A model generated the notes under the pieces. That model made no database searches, had not been told where the DNA came from, and saw only the letters and a list, made by a program, of their open reading frames with translations. From Copromyces sp. CBS 386.78 (Eukaryota > Ascomycota > Sordariomycetes > Sordariales > Sordariaceae), in contig MU839152.1 of NCBI GenBank assembly GCA_030685235.1, forward strand, positions 167,596-231,595: a DNA stretch of 64,000 nucleotides, read 5' to 3'. A program made the translations under genes and the position numbers. Shown piece by piece: positions 1-14,300 of the stretch (its first letter is position 1; each line of letters starts with the position of its first letter).

Positions 1-716
1 TTTCTTCCAAAAACGTAAATTTAAAAAAACGAAGAATAATAAAAATAAATTTAAAAGTACCGACCCTAAATCTATTAATTCTAATTCCCGACCCGGAGAT
101 TCCGAATTATAATATCCCGAATTTAAAAATACTGAAATTATAGATTTATAACCTGGTAATTTCAAATTATTCTCGTTATTCGTTAAATTTAATACTTCCT
201 CTATAGTTAAGGGCGATACGCTATATAATATCGAAGATTTATATAGTATATAGTAGATTTTAAATATTATCCGGCAAAGTATAATATAGTTTTAATTATG
301 CGCCCCTTAATTATATTTACTCTTTAAAAATTTAATATTATATTAGTGTACTTAATAATTAAAATATAAAAGTCGAATTCGTTATAATAAACTTATTTCA
401 CCTTATATTTATATAATTTTTATAATTCTTATAAATATTCGTGCCCTTTGCAATTCGGATTTTTTTTTTAAAATTATAGGCCTTTATTTACGTATAAACG
501 GCGTCGCGAAGCGTATCCAAAATATATTAATTAAATTCGGCATTTATATTTCGTATAGTAGGACGATTGCAATTATTAAAACGTTTACTATTATTATAAT
601 AGTTAGTTCGGACTTTAAATATTTATTATAATTAAATTAACGTTTTTAGTAAAATTTTAAATGTATTATATCTAATCCTAGTCTTATTATTATTTATAAT
701 AACTACAATTATTTTA

Positions 717-1133
717 GAGGTGGTCTACTCGTACTGTTAGAAAGGTCTTATCGGACTGTAGTCCAAAATAGAAATCTCTAAATAACTTATAAAAATAAAG
801 GCCGATGATAGTAAAAAGTAGCTTATAATTTTCGTTATTTTCTATAGTATTTCTAACTACTCCTCCCGTATATAGACCCGCTATATTAACCTTTCTTTTT
901 ATAGAAAGTTGGATTTTTAATCTTGAAAACCTCAATATATAAAGCCTATACCTTTTGAGGCCCGTGCGCATGCGTGACTATAATCGTAAAATCAGATAAA
1001 ATTCTAGCAGTGTAAATATACAAGTTGCTTATCTATATACCTAGATTTCGTAAAGTTACACCTAGTTAAACTTTTAGACCACAGTCCGATAAGACCTTTC
1101 TAACAGTACGAGTAGACCACCTCTTATTTTAAT
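717..1133. mobile_element. hAT-like MITE with long terminal inverted repeats and 8-bp TSD
   Basis: The two ends are inverted repeats of about 52 bp that begin GAGGTGGTCTACTCGTACTG and differ at only two positions, both transitions. The element is flanked by the direct repeat TTATTTTA at 709-716 and 1134-1141. An 8-bp target duplication with terminal inverted repeats is the hallmark of the hAT superfamily. At 417 bp and without a transposase frame it is a non-autonomous (MITE-type) copy. The ends do not start with the commonest hAT terminal bases, so the superfamily call rests on the duplication length. Confidence 0.7.
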
Positions 1134-3156
1134 ACTATATAAAGCCCTAATATTAATTAATAGGATATTATATATAACTTTACAATTTATTTATTAATAA
1201 ATAGTCCTAATATCCCCAGACCCTTCTAATTAAATTAATTCCGACTTACCGTCTAATTCTAAACGGGTTAGGTTATTCTTTTACTTACCCCAACGCTGTA
1301 TATATTTTACCCTATTATTAATTCTCTTATTATTGAAAAATTATAAACTTTATTTCCTATTATTTATAAATAAGAAGGCTTATTTATTTATCCCTTCCTT
1401 AAGGTAAAGCGCTATTAGATACTTAAGAGTTTTATTCTCTAAATACTCGCTATTAATGAAAACGAAGGTGAATTAGCTAGTATTTATCGTTTATATAATA
1501 AATTATTCTTCGGCCTATTAGGGATAAATTAAGAATAATTCGGCGATAAGTTCTTTTTCGTTTATAGTAACTAAAAGATAATATTATTTATCTATAAAAT
1601 TATATTGGCCTAATTAAAGGTATAGTCCGAATATAATTAGAAATAATAGATAATATCTATTCTAACCTTCTTCTATATTAAATTTAATTTTATTAATTTA
1701 ATTTTCCGATATTTCTAGCCTCTAATTAAGTAGGATACCTACGGACTTAGTAGGGCGAAGAATATAAAATAATAAAAGACCGAATTTTATTATAAGTTAC
1801 GGCTTCTTTATAATATATTCTACTTTAGGATCCTCGCCTTCCTTATATGCAACCTTATCGATAATAAATTTCTCGACGCTAGTCTTCTAAATAGGAAAAT
1901 TATAGGGGCGGCTATTATAAATGTTTTTTGGGTTAATAGCCTATCCTATCTCTCTATACAATTTGATTACGTATATACTAAAATATTTACTTTAGAAGGG
2001 TATACTAGTAAATACCTTAGTAATAGTAATTATATAGATATACGATTCCGTAGCGTTTATTAATATTTATATACCGTCCGGGTACTTATTATTCTTATTC
2101 GCGCTATTAAACTTAGAAATTATAGTATTTTCCAATAAATAATTAATTTTTTGCCCCTTTTCTTCTATAACGGGAAGAATATAAATTATAGGCTTGAAAT
2201 ACTTTATTTCTTATAATTACTATATTTAGAAGTAACCAACCGTATATTATCTAAAGTTATTCTAAAGTTTAGATTAATATAATATACTATAATTAATAAT
2301 AATTAGAAAGAAATCGATTTAATATTAAAGTATATTAATCGTTCTTTTATATTCGATATTAAATACTATAAAAACTCCACTTATAATATTAAATCTACCT
2401 TTATTAAGATATCTACTATTGGGCCCCTTATTATAACTATTTGTAAAATGGTTAAATTGGAATTCGGGCAACCTAATAGTAGTAAATATATTAATCTATT
2501 TATTAACGAAGATATTATTAATTAAATTTATAAAATTTATAAGAACGGGTTTACAACCCGGCGCCATAGATCCTCGGATTCCGCCGATTTTAATATATTA
2601 AATCTATAATAAAAAGGCTTATATATTTTATTTGTAAGAATATTAGAGCGGTTTAATAATAAGGAAATACGGCCGGAATATAGAAAAGATTGAAAATATT
2701 TCGGTCTCTCCGAATTTAAAAATAATAATCTTCTTATAATTAATAATATGTATAATATATTCAATTCTAATAAGAATAATAGTAAATTAATTTAATTAAT
2801 AATTATTTTAAGCTATATATAATTTAGTATACCCCTCTTCTATACTTTAACGAAGGTTTATATTTTAAAATTTAGAATAGTGCTTTATCGGTTTCTAATT
2901 AATATAAATACAATTTATTTATTAAATTCTATATAATAATAAATTTTATTCTTATTAAAATTATTATATAATATTTTATTATACTTCCCCTTTTACTATT
3001 CTATAAATTTATAAATATAAGCGAAATTTTATTCCGATTAAAATTATTTCTAACCGGTAGGCAAATAAAGCGCTAATTATCGGTTCGTTTACTAAATACG
3101 CCGTCCTCCTAATCTAATAATAATTAGTAGTATAAATTTATTTTAATTTACAGTAA

Positions 3157-3560
3157 ACGCTATTTAAATTAAGCTCGTATAATTAAATAGATTACGTATA
3201 ACGAAGGTCGCTTATTAGTCGTATATATATTTACCGGTATATAAGGATCTACTCCTTTAATTTTATTAATTATTACTATTCGGTTATCGGTTTAATATTA
3301 TAAAACTATTTATAATAATTAATAACGAATATTTTAGACGAGCGCCATCTAAATTAAGTTTAGTATAATTAATTAATCGTTTATTGGTCGTATATATATT
3401 TACTGGTATATAGGAATCTACTCCTTCAATTTCGCTAGCCGTTACCGTTCAATTGTCAGTTTAATACTATAGGACTATTTAATTTATAATAATTAATAAT
3501 AAATATCTACTCTATCTTTAAACGAACGCTATCCGAATTAGGTTTAATATAATTAATTAA
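3157..3560. repeat. Degenerate ~185-bp tandem repeat (two copies plus a partial)
   Basis: A segment starting at about 3157 recurs at about 3342 and again at about 3526, giving a period of 184-185 bp. The copies share stretches such as the TATATATATTTAC and TCTACTCCTT words and differ mainly by C/T and G/A transitions. The array is followed at about 3600-3700 by a pyrimidine-rich run with repeated CTTATAAC words. It may be part of an LTR or subterminal repeat, but no boundaries are visible. Confidence 0.6.
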
Positions 3561-4258
3561 TTTATATAGTATAGTCAATTAGTCCGTATATTATACCCTT
3601 CTCCTACTTCTAATCTTTCTTTCTTTCTTCTTATAACCTCTCCTCTCTTCTTATAACTTCTCCTTTCCTCTTATAACTAATTAACCTTTATTTATATTAA
3701 AACTATCGATTTTACTAGTAATATTAAATTAATAATTCCCCTTAGAATAAAATCTACTAGTAATATACTATAGCGCCTCCTAAGCAAATTAAGAATAAAG
3801 CTAATAAAATACCCTACGTTACCGTCCTAATTAACGTTAACTAGCTATAACTATTATAATATCCGCTGCTCGAATAGTATTACAACCCGAATAATACTAT
3901 AGCGGTAGCTAATAATAATTCGAAATTAGTTATATTAAAGTACCCTGGTTATATTAGGTATTATAATTTAAATATTATTTATAATACTATTCCGGAAATC
4001 CTATAATAACCGGACAGTAGAGATTTTTCCTTCGTTAAAAGGGATTTAGAAGTACCGGTAATAACGGACCAGGAATTCGCTAAATTTTAAAAGGCTATAC
4101 TAATTAGTTAAATATTAGTATATTAATTAAATCTCTCTACAATCGAAATTAAAGTTCCGGAATTCGCTATTTTAATTAAATATAAGAGCCTCTCAAACTT
4201 CTATTAATATTTAGATTATAATTATAAATTTTATTTACTTCTATTCTTCATTTATAAT

Positions 4259-4320
4259 AAAATAGATTTTATTCCCGTAAGAATTATTATAATAATTTTC
4301 ACGGGAATAAAATTTATTTT
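4259..4320. repeat. Near-perfect palindrome, member of a dispersed family
   Basis: The arms GATTTTATTCCCGT and ACGGGAATAAAATT face each other across a symmetric AT centre, so most of this 60-bp stretch can fold on itself. Related arms of the form ATTTTATTCYNATTARAAT occur at about 2941-2980, 3024-3048, 7784-7834 and repeatedly at 14,627-14,950. The recurrence suggests a small palindromic element rather than chance AT symmetry. Confidence 0.55.
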
Positions 4321-7300
4321 CTATCTTACTTATTTTAATTAGAATAAAATATACCTTAGTTCTATTAAATAGTATTTATTACCCGAAATTAAAGTAGTAC
4401 TTAAAATATCTAATTTATTAAAACCCTTCTAATAGATATATATTAATAAAAAGTAGTAGTTAATTAATTCGGGCCCCTAACTAACTTTAAGAAGTTAAAT
4501 CCCGCTAAGAATTAGAATAGTATTAAATTTCTAGAGTCGTACTAGAAATTATATATAAAAGCTATTAATAGCTTTAACAATTCTAATATTATATATATTA
4601 TAAAAGCGATTTCTAATATGCCTTTTAAATCCTTATTAACCCGGGCTGTAGCGATTTAAAATAGTAACCTTAACCCCCTTATACTTAAGATCGCCGCTAA
4701 CGATATTTATTTATATAAAATTATTATTACTAACCTCTTTTTAATTTTACGTAAAATATTTATATTACCCTGCTATTAAGGCCCGCCGTATTATTAATAG
4801 AATATTACAAAAGAGAGTACTTATATTTGTAAAAATTATTATATTAATAATTAATTTAAAATATTATAAACTTTTACCTTCTTTCTATATAAAAGGTAGG
4901 GTAAAATTACCTTAGGCTTTATACGTATAATTAAAGGCGGTAACGCTCTAATTAGCAGACTATAGGTATTTATAATTTTGGCGGATATTAATTTCGCACC
5001 GACTAGGGCGGCGGAATAAATTATAAAAATTTAATTGGATATTACGTTCATATTGTTTAAAAAGTATATCCTCGCTTAATAGGAAAAGTAAGAAAAGGAT
5101 CACCTATTCCGTAAATTAAACCGGGATAAATTTAAATTATTCGGGTATTTCGATTATTAGGCCTGTCGTATATACTAATTTAATATATTTACAACGTTTA
5201 ACGCCCTAATTTATAGCTTAAAAAATAATAGCGATCTTAAATACGTATTAGGAAAATATAGTTCGGTTAATTTCGGAGAGGACTCGTCCCTTTATTTAAA
5301 TTATAAATTATTAATAAATTTATTAAACGATTTATAAAATCGGTAAGTAAAGATAATAATAATTAAATTATACGTCGATACCGCTTCTTTTTCCCTCTTC
5401 TATAAAAATAATACTTTAATTATAAATATATATCGAATTCGAATAATATAATTAAGCGTATTACTTAATTAATGTAGGACCTTAAGTTAGATTAGGAGGC
5501 TACTTAGTCCTGTATTAAGAATGAAATCGCTAATAATATAATAATTAAATTGTTAATTTTTAAGCGATATCTCTTATCCGATTATATTCCTAATAGGGAA
5601 TTAATTGTTAAAGGAATTCGCGTACTTAAGAAGATAATTAAGGATCCTATAGGCGAAGAAAACGATCCGCTAATATTCGACTATAATAAATTTAAATCGA
5701 TGTACGATTAAATTAATTAGGACTTTAAAAGGAAAAATAAGCGGAACCTCTTCTTATATTAAATTACTAATAAATATATTTTATTTTAATTATAATTAAC
5801 TTACTACCTACTTTAGTAAAAATAAAATTTATCCTATACTAACTTATTATTAAATATATATATTATTTATTATATATTTTATTCCTCCTTAAAAGGTATT
5901 ATATTTACGAACGAAGTTAGTATAAGTAAAACCCTTATTTATAATATTATATTTTAAATAGAATATTTATAGCTATAAAAGATTTATTCTTAAAAGTAGC
6001 CTATTTAAGTATACCCTAGTATATTAATTTTATTACTTAATTTGATTGTTTAAATTTTTAACGAACTTCGGGAATCCTTTTCCGATTTCGATTTTTATAT
6101 TTAATTTAAAAATCCTAGCTAAATAAGGGAAGGAGATAATCGGCGGGTAAAAACGTTAATTTAAAAAACCTTTAACGACTTTATATATATTTATATATAG
6201 TATTACTAATATTTTAATATAGTTAAAATTATTATTATTACTATATATTATACCGTTATTAAATGCTAGATTTCTAAAAATAAAGTAATAATTGGGAAGG
6301 GCGAGCTAATTCGTAATTATAATAAATATATTTTATAAAATAAAATTATAATTATTTTTACGCTGGGTTAGGCGGACGCTAACGACGATATTAATTCGGA
6401 CTTATTAGACCCGTCGGAATTTAATAATTTTAATAATATCGACAATATATATACCGAATTAAATAGTAATACCCGTAGATTTTTAAATAGTTTATCCTAA
6501 TAAATTTTTATTCCAATAGGAATAATAATTCTCAATTTTAATACGAATAAAATATATTAGTCGCTAACCCTCTATAAACGTATTAAAAAGTACGAAGTAT
6601 ATACCGTTTATATAAATATTACGTCTATTAAAAATATTAAATTCTAATCGGTTATTATAAATGAAGTTTAATTTGCTAAAAATATAAATTCTATTATTTT
6701 CCGCGCTATTCGGAAAATCCTTACGGCTATTCGCTTTATTTATTTAGCAACCCCAATTCTAAATTACTTAAGTAATATTAATGTATTTATATTATTAATA
6801 TAGGAAGTATCCTTTTATAACGTTTTTAATAAATTAAAACGGTTTACTCATATATTAAATATAATTGGTAATAATAAATTCGTTGTTTAATATAAGGATA
6901 GTAACGATTATATTGTTAAATCGGATACCTTTATTAAAGTCTATAACGCTTTATATAATATTAAATAACGTTAGGGATTTAAATAGTAATATTTATATCT
7001 ATAAGTATAAGCGATTATCGCCCTTACTAATTCTGTTAAGGTAGTTAGTAAATTAATTAGTCGGATTATATATTAAATGTAAATATTAATTATTAATTAG
7101 AATATAATAACCCCGTTCAAACTCCTGAATAATTTAATATTTTACCCTTTATCGGATATCCCTCCTATAGAAATACGTATTATATATCTTTTTTACGGGT
7201 TTAAAAAGGGGCTAATTATAGAATTTATTAATAATATTTTAAAGAATATTATAATAAACCCTTTTAATTACGAGGTCGACGAAATAAACCCTAATATTAT

Positions 7301-7783
7301 TAATTCGAAGAAGGAGGATTAAAAGGTCGCACTAAATATAACCCTAATCAAATTGTGCTAATTCGCAGTATAAAATATCTATAAATTCTATATATTTACT
7401 TCAAATTCTATCTTTGGTAATTAATTACTAAAAATATCTAACTACGTAATTTAATACTTTATACGCATTAATTGCAAGGAGAAAAACTTTAAGAAATCCG
7501 AATTAAATTCAAATTCAGATATATATTTCGGTATTAATATTATTAATAAATTAATTAAATTAAATTATAATAAGGGCTTATTTTATATATTCGTTAATTT
7601 AATAATAGACGAAGCCTTCTCCCCTTATACTAATAAATTCTATATATTTAAATAGGCGTTATTAAAATCGCCCCTTTTCGCCTAGGTAGTAAGTAAGTAT
7701 ATAAAAATATTTTATTCGAAGAAACGTATATTAGTAATTACTAATTTACTATAATTATAAATATAAATACCCTTCTATCCTAT

Positions 7784-7834
7784 AAATTTTATTCTTAATA
7801 GAATTAAAGTAAACTATTCTTATTGGAATAAAAT
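7784..7834. repeat. Hairpin-forming inverted repeat of the same palindromic family
   Basis: The left arm ATTTTATTCTTAATAGAAT (7786-7804) and the right arm ATTCTTATTGGAATAAAAT (7816-7834) are almost exact reverse complements around an 11-bp loop. The arm sequence matches the palindrome at 4259-4320. A further GGAATAAATT word follows at about 7860. Confidence 0.55.
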
Positions 7835-8485
7835 CCGCCCCTTCCTATATATTCTTATCGGAATAAATTCTACCTTTATCCTATATATTCGTATTAGAAT
7901 AATATATATATTAGAAATTAATTATTAAAATAAAATATTATACTTACTCCTTTAGAAGGTTAGCTTAAAGGTCGAAATAATTTATAGTAAATAATTATAA
8001 GCCGAGCGTATTCGTATAATAAATAAATAGAATTCGAATACTATAGATTTAAACGTCTTCGTCCTAAATTTAGCTATTTATACGGCTAATTTTAATTTAT
8101 ACTATTCATACTATATTAATATTAGTTTAAATTTCGTATAGAATTTGAATATAATCCTCTAATATATAGGGAAGTTATATAGAATTAACTAGCGTTAAGT
8201 AGTAGAATAGTACTTATTAATTATATATAGGACGGTTTATAATTAGACCGAAGATTAAGTATTACGAAAGGTCGGTACCGCTTATATCTTTTAATTCTAA
8301 TTAACGTAAAATATATTAATATTCTCTAATAGATTTACGAATTTATATCGAACTTTAAATTAGAGAAGAAAGGAATACTAATAATAGCCGGCCTATACTT
8401 TAGGACTTTATACGGCTATAAGGCGGCTAAATATATATTTTTTTATAATTTTAACTATTTTTTATAAGCGGTCGAAGCCCCGTAA

Positions 8486-9690
8486 GGGGTCGAAATTTAC
8501 TATTCTACGCGAACGAAAAACTTCGGCTATTTCTATTTAAAATTATTATTTATATTTATATAAGTAAATAATATTAATTACGTTAATAAAATCGATTAAA
8601 AAAGGTTTAATAATAATTTTCCCTTATTAAACCCCTACTTTATAAATAAAAGTATAGACTTAATAACCTATAAGAATATATTCACTAAATTAGATTATAT
8701 AGCGAAAGATATTAAATCATTTATTAAAAAATTTATAAGGAGTACGTTAAAAGATTCTAAGGGCGAAATTAAACGGCGTATTAAGGGTATTAACGAATTC
8801 GTTCTTAAAAACCGGTAGAGGGTTACGGTAATTTCTAAAAATAAAGAAATTAAAATTTAATTTATTAAAAAAATTATTAATAGGAAGATAGAATTTTTTG
8901 TAAGTAAATAAAGTAAATTAGTAAGGACGTTTATAGCGAAGAAATTTATTACTTTATATAAAAAAACCGGAAAAACGTTCAAAAATTAATTATTTATCAA
9001 TTTAGCGGAAGACGAAAATAATCCGCTATTTACTATTATAGAAATTAATAATTAGGTCCGGCCCTTATTACCCTTTAAACTATAAGCGAATCTGCTATTT
9101 ACTATTATAGAAATCTATAAGCGGGTCCGATCCCCCTTACTTTCTAAATTATAAACGCGTAAATAAATTAAAAATAATAGAAATAATAAAAGTATATCTT
9201 CAAACGATTAATTCTTAAATAATCCGGATATTATTAAAATTATCGACTTTATATATAATTATATACGCTAAATACCCTATATCCCCTTTACTAGAAAGGA
9301 ACTTTATATATACTTCTTAAAGTCCGTTAACGAACTTTTTAATTAGGAGCGCTAATATACCCTTAAATATACATATAATAATAATTATACTACTTATAAG
9401 CCCCAATTATATCAGCCCTTTAATTGCTTAAATTACGAAGTAATTTAATAATTTAATATATAAAATAATAATTAGATAATATATAATTTAATAAATAATA
9501 CCGTATATAATAACGATGCTTATTAAATATTAGCCGAAATTAAGGATTTTATATATAAATATAAGGAAGAGGTCGAATATTTTTTTAAAAGTTAGTAAAG
9601 GTAGATTTTACTCTATTTAAAGTAAAGTTTATAATTAATTATACAAACTTCCTTCTTAGCTATAATATTATCTATACTAATATTTAACTC
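8486..9690 (+). pseudogene. RIP-degenerate open frame, product unknown
   Basis: One frame can be followed for about 1.2 kb with no TGA. It is interrupted only by TAA and TAG, which RIP makes from CAA and CAG. One stretch of about 75 codons (8,590-8,815) has no stop and reads as a basic, lysine-rich protein. Within the frame an in-phase 69-bp duplication (copies starting 9020 and 9089, so 23 residues each) is still visible. RIP depletes TpG in general, so the lack of TGA alone is weak evidence. The argument rests on the long stop-free stretch and the in-phase repeat. I do not recognise the protein. It is most likely part of a transposon. Confidence 0.4.
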
Positions 9691-11580
9691 CTATATGAAT
9701 AAAATTTAGCGGTCTTAACCTCTTTTAATTTTAATAAAAATAAATTCGTAGAGTTTCAATCTTATTTTTAATTTACTTTATTTTACTTTTCTTATATAAT
9801 ATAATAATTAAAATAAATTTATAATTTATAAAAAATTCGTAGAGGATAATATTAGGTATTTATATTGTAATATTTAACGTATATAGGGGATAAGGCCCTA
9901 ATTAGTAAATTACTTTATTCTAATAAAAGTAAAATTTAATATATTAAGCCTAATATTACTATTAAAGTATAGTCGGGAGGATTAACGGTTATTAACTATT
10001 AAAGCTTTTAGTTTAAATACGATACTTAAGAGAATTAATTATTTAAATATTATAATTTATTAACCCTATATATAATTATATAATATTAATAATATATTAA
10101 AAGCTACGAATTAATATTAATTATATTTAAACCTAATAATTATAATATATCCGGAATTTTAAAATATAAAAAACTAAAACTATTTTCAACTTTTAATTTA
10201 TATTTTTTTACGAATTAATCGGTAATCTAACTATAATTTACTTAATAACGTTCTACTTACTTAATTATAATAATTATCTAATTTAATTATTTAATCGTCG
10301 GGCCTATTTAAAATTAGAATTAGGCGTCCGCTTAAAGTCGCTAATTATAATATAAATTAGAATATACTATTGTTATATTTGATTTAATAAGGATAAATTC
10401 GATTTTTAATTAATAAATAGCTGGTAAAAAGGGTAGTCCGCTAAGGAGGACGGATTCGACCTACTTAATTAATTCCTATATCCGCTACCTTAAATTTGGC
10501 GGCGAAATACTTTTATTAGGATTATTATTCTAGCCTTTAATATTTTATTATTATACCCAATTTAGCGGGAAAGGCGTAGCCTCGTTAACGTCGCTAGTCG
10601 ATATTTAATTTTGTGCCGGCTATTCTTTCTACGGCTTTGGGAATTTTAATTTCTTTTAAAAGTATGGGCGGGCTATAGTTATTTGTCCGGGTTTATTAAT
10701 TATATTATTTATTCGTTTAACTATAAAGACTAATTATCGTTTAATTTCCCTATTTAATAAATAAATATTTTATAAATAAATACTTTAATATACCTAATTT
10801 TACTAAATTATATCGCCGTAATTTATTTACCGATTTTATATATTCGTTTACTTTTATAATCGAATAGCCTGCGAATAAACTATTAAAATAGCGGACGTAA
10901 CTATATATTATATTAGTAATTAAATAAGTATTTTACGTAGTAGAAAGTTAAGTAGGGATATTATAATATCCTAGACGGGCTTAGGTATTATTATATATTA
11001 TAGAGTTTATTCGTTTACTTATATTATTTACCGCTTCCTTAAATATAACCCTATTTCGTTTCTAGTACCTTCGATTAAAATATCTTTAAAATAAAATTTA
11101 ATTTATTTAAACGGTTAATAGAATTTACCCCCTTTACTCTCCTATTTTATTCTCGATATTAATTATATTGGGTTTCTTTAAATATTATATTTCCCCCAAC
11201 TCTATTTCTCTACCCGATATTTATATTTTAATTTAAATTTTTATTCTTTCTATATTTCGTACTATATATTCGTTTTATTATTATTTCACTATATTTTATA
11301 ATATAATTTATAACGACGGTATATATTCAATTCTTCTAATATAAAGGATTAATTAGTCAATTTAAAGATTTTATATTATAATAAGTAATTTTATACTAAA
11401 GTATTTAATAGAATATATTTTAATTAAATTTTAATAATTAATTAAACGTTTTTGTAAATAAATATAGAGAATATAAATACCTTTAATACGCCTCCCGAAT
11501 AATATCCTACGTAATATAAATAATATAAAACGTTACTTAATAAAAAGATTATACGTATAGCGCTATTTAATAAAGACCGC

Positions 11581-12042
11581 GCTAATATAAAACGGACGTT
11601 ATTTAAAATATATTACCTTCAATCTATTTATTATATTAAATATTATTAATTATTTAATATTAATTAGACTAATATACTATAATAGTAATTCGGCCTAAAT
11701 AAATTAAATCCGATAGAGAAGGGCAAGGCCGCTAAAATTATTATACTACTATAATAGACCGGCGGGAATTCCGATAACCTAACTAATATAATGCTATTTA
11801 GCGAAAATTATGCTAATATAAAACGGATATTATTTAAAATATATTACCTTCGATTTATCTATTATATTAAATACTATTAACTATTTAATATTAACTAAAT
11901 CAATATATTATAATAGTAATTCGGCCTAAATAAACTAAACCTAATAAAGAAGAGTAAGGCCGCCGAAACTGCTATTCGACCGCAATAAACCGGCGGGAAT
12001 TCCGAAGACCCAATTAATATCAAAGGCCCTCCGCTAAAAAAA
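11581..12042. repeat. 231-bp tandem duplication
   Basis: The block beginning GCTAATATAAAACGGACGTT at 11581 recurs at 11812, a period of 231 bp (77 codons). Differences are transitions. The second copy runs directly into the 114-bp array at 11949, with which it shares its last part. Both periods are multiples of three, so the repeat was probably coding. Confidence 0.65.
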
Positions 12043-12360
12043 ATAAAATTAAACCCATAAGGGAAGGGCAAAGCCGCCGAAACTACTATTCGACCGTAAT
12101 AAACCGGCGGGAACTCCGAAGACCCCACCGATATCGAAAGCCCTCCACTAAAGAAAATAAAGTTAAACCCGAAAGGGAAGGATAAGGCTGCTAAAATTGC
12201 CACTCGACCGTAATAAATCGGCGGAAGTTCTAAAGACCCTACTAATATCGAAAGCTTTCTACTAAAGAAGGTAAAACTAAACCCGAAAGGGAAGGGTAAA
12301 GCTACTAAGACTACTACTCAATTATAATAAATCGGTAGAAATTCTAAATACCGAATAGAC
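11949..12360 (+). repeat. 114-bp in-phase tandem repeat array (3.6 copies)
   Basis: Copies start at 11949, 12063, 12177 and 12291, an exact period of 114 bp or 38 codons. Read on the plus strand in one frame, each unit keeps a lysine-rich KGKAA motif, then GGNSEDP, then a PPLKKIKLNP motif. The only interruptions are TAA where a glutamine codon is expected. This stretch is less RIP-damaged than its surroundings. It is best explained as the repeat region of a dead gene for a protein with repeated basic, NLS-like motifs. The family is unknown. Confidence 0.65.
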
Positions 12361-12599
12361 TAAGAAGCCGCCGACGATATTAATATATAAATAAATAATA
12401 AAGATAATTTATTAGAAGAGTAATTAACGTTGGAATAAATTCGGCAATAGTGCGAAATATATTATATACTCCTATTACGCTTATTTCCCGTAGTATATTA
12501 TACCCCTTTATATTATTTATATTATATATTTATTTTAATTATTTTAATTAATACTAATAGAGAAAAGATATCCTATTATTAAAATAAGATAATTTCCTA

Positions 12600-14300
12600 T
12601 TTAAACCGTCTAATACTTTTAAGTAATTAGGGCTATTAAGTATTATTTTCTACGTTAAAAGCGTTTAATTAGCTTATAATAATTATTTCTCCGATATTAA
12701 AAAGATATTATTATTATAGAAGGAAGTTCTAAATCCTTTTACGTTTACTTTCGTAAAGAATAAATATCGGTAATCGGTTATATTAATAATTCTTCGCTAT
12801 TATTCATTATATTACCCTCTATAATTATACTTTAAAATATATACTTTTAATTTATTAATATTAAATTATTATACGGTATATAACGAAGATTTAAAAGTAT
12901 TATTTATTTAAATTATTTTAAAAGAATATAATTCTAATTATATTAATAAATTTATATTTAATCACTTTAACGACTAATTAAACCCTACGTAACTTCTCTA
13001 TTCTAAATTTCGGTTTATATAGCGTATCGCTTTTTTAGAACTTAATATTATAATACCGTCGTAGTATAATAATATAATACAATTCGATAATATATTAAAA
13101 TTTATAAATTAATTTCGCCTAATACTTCCGTTGCCCTTCCCTATTTATAATTACCCCTTTTTATGGAGGCCTATTTACGAATTTTCAGATTTTAAGCCTT
13201 TTAATTTAGAAATTAGAATAAAAAACCCTAATATCCGTCGGAATTCGAATTAAATAAGCCGAACCCCCCTAATGAAGTAGAAAAAGAGGATTTTAATTAA
13301 TTAAAAATCTAATATAAAGAGGTTAAATTTAAAGTTCTTATAAAATAACGAAAAAATATTCTAAAAGAATATCCCTTCGTATATTTATTTATTGTTATTA
13401 AATATAATATTAAGTGAATAAATTAATATAATACCCTTTATTTACGGCCGCCTATTATAAATATCCGAATCGGTATATAAAAATATATTACGGCCTAGTA
13501 TATATAATTTTAACGTATATACTTTATTAATATAATTTTAATTAATAAAACGCTAGGCTAAGTATTCCCGTTACTACCGACTACCTTCTTATAATTCTTT
13601 AAAGATATTGCCTATAACGTTTTAAATTGTAACGTCGAATATACTTATATAAAATCCTTTATAATATTAATACGTATATATTCGGCTTTAAATAAGCGGA
13701 TAAAATAATTGGAGGAAGAAGTATATAAGGTTTACTATAATATATTCGAATAAATATCATTTTACTTTTAAACCCTTAAATAGATTTTTAATAAGGTAGA
13801 AAAGAATTTAGTAAGTTACTACAAAAAAATTAATTCTATAGGATATTTTTAAAAGGAGATAAGTAAGGGGATAAACTACTTAAATTAATAAATATCGGTA
13901 TTAGCCGATTTTATAAATAAATTATATATATAATTTACAACTTAGAAAAGTAAGGGCGTTAAAACAGATAATAAAATTTCCATAGTTAATTCTCAATATT
14001 TCCGCGCTATTACTTATTATACCCAATTATTTCTTTAATAACCGACTCATTTATATTCCGCCTTATTAATTGTATTATATAAGTACTATAATAAAGAAAG
14101 GAATTATATAGCCTTTATCGACGTATAATTATTAAATATTATATTTTTTAATTCGTATACGGATTTCCCTAATATAATAAGCAAGAAATATTAGGAATAG
14201 AATAATATAATCGTATTTATTTAAAAGTAAAAATAAAAATTAAACTATAAATATAAAGAAATAACCTATTATTCCTTTTAAATTTAATATTCTATTTATA
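12600..14300 (+). pseudogene. Decayed reading frame(s), unknown
   Basis: A plus-strand frame through roughly 12,600-13,800 reads as amino-acid-rich sequence broken almost only by TAA and TAG. One example is the relatively GC-rich part around 13,120-13,260, which has a proline/phenylalanine-rich segment. No domain could be recognised. Boundaries are approximate, and a chance frame in TpG-depleted DNA cannot be excluded. Confidence 0.25.
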
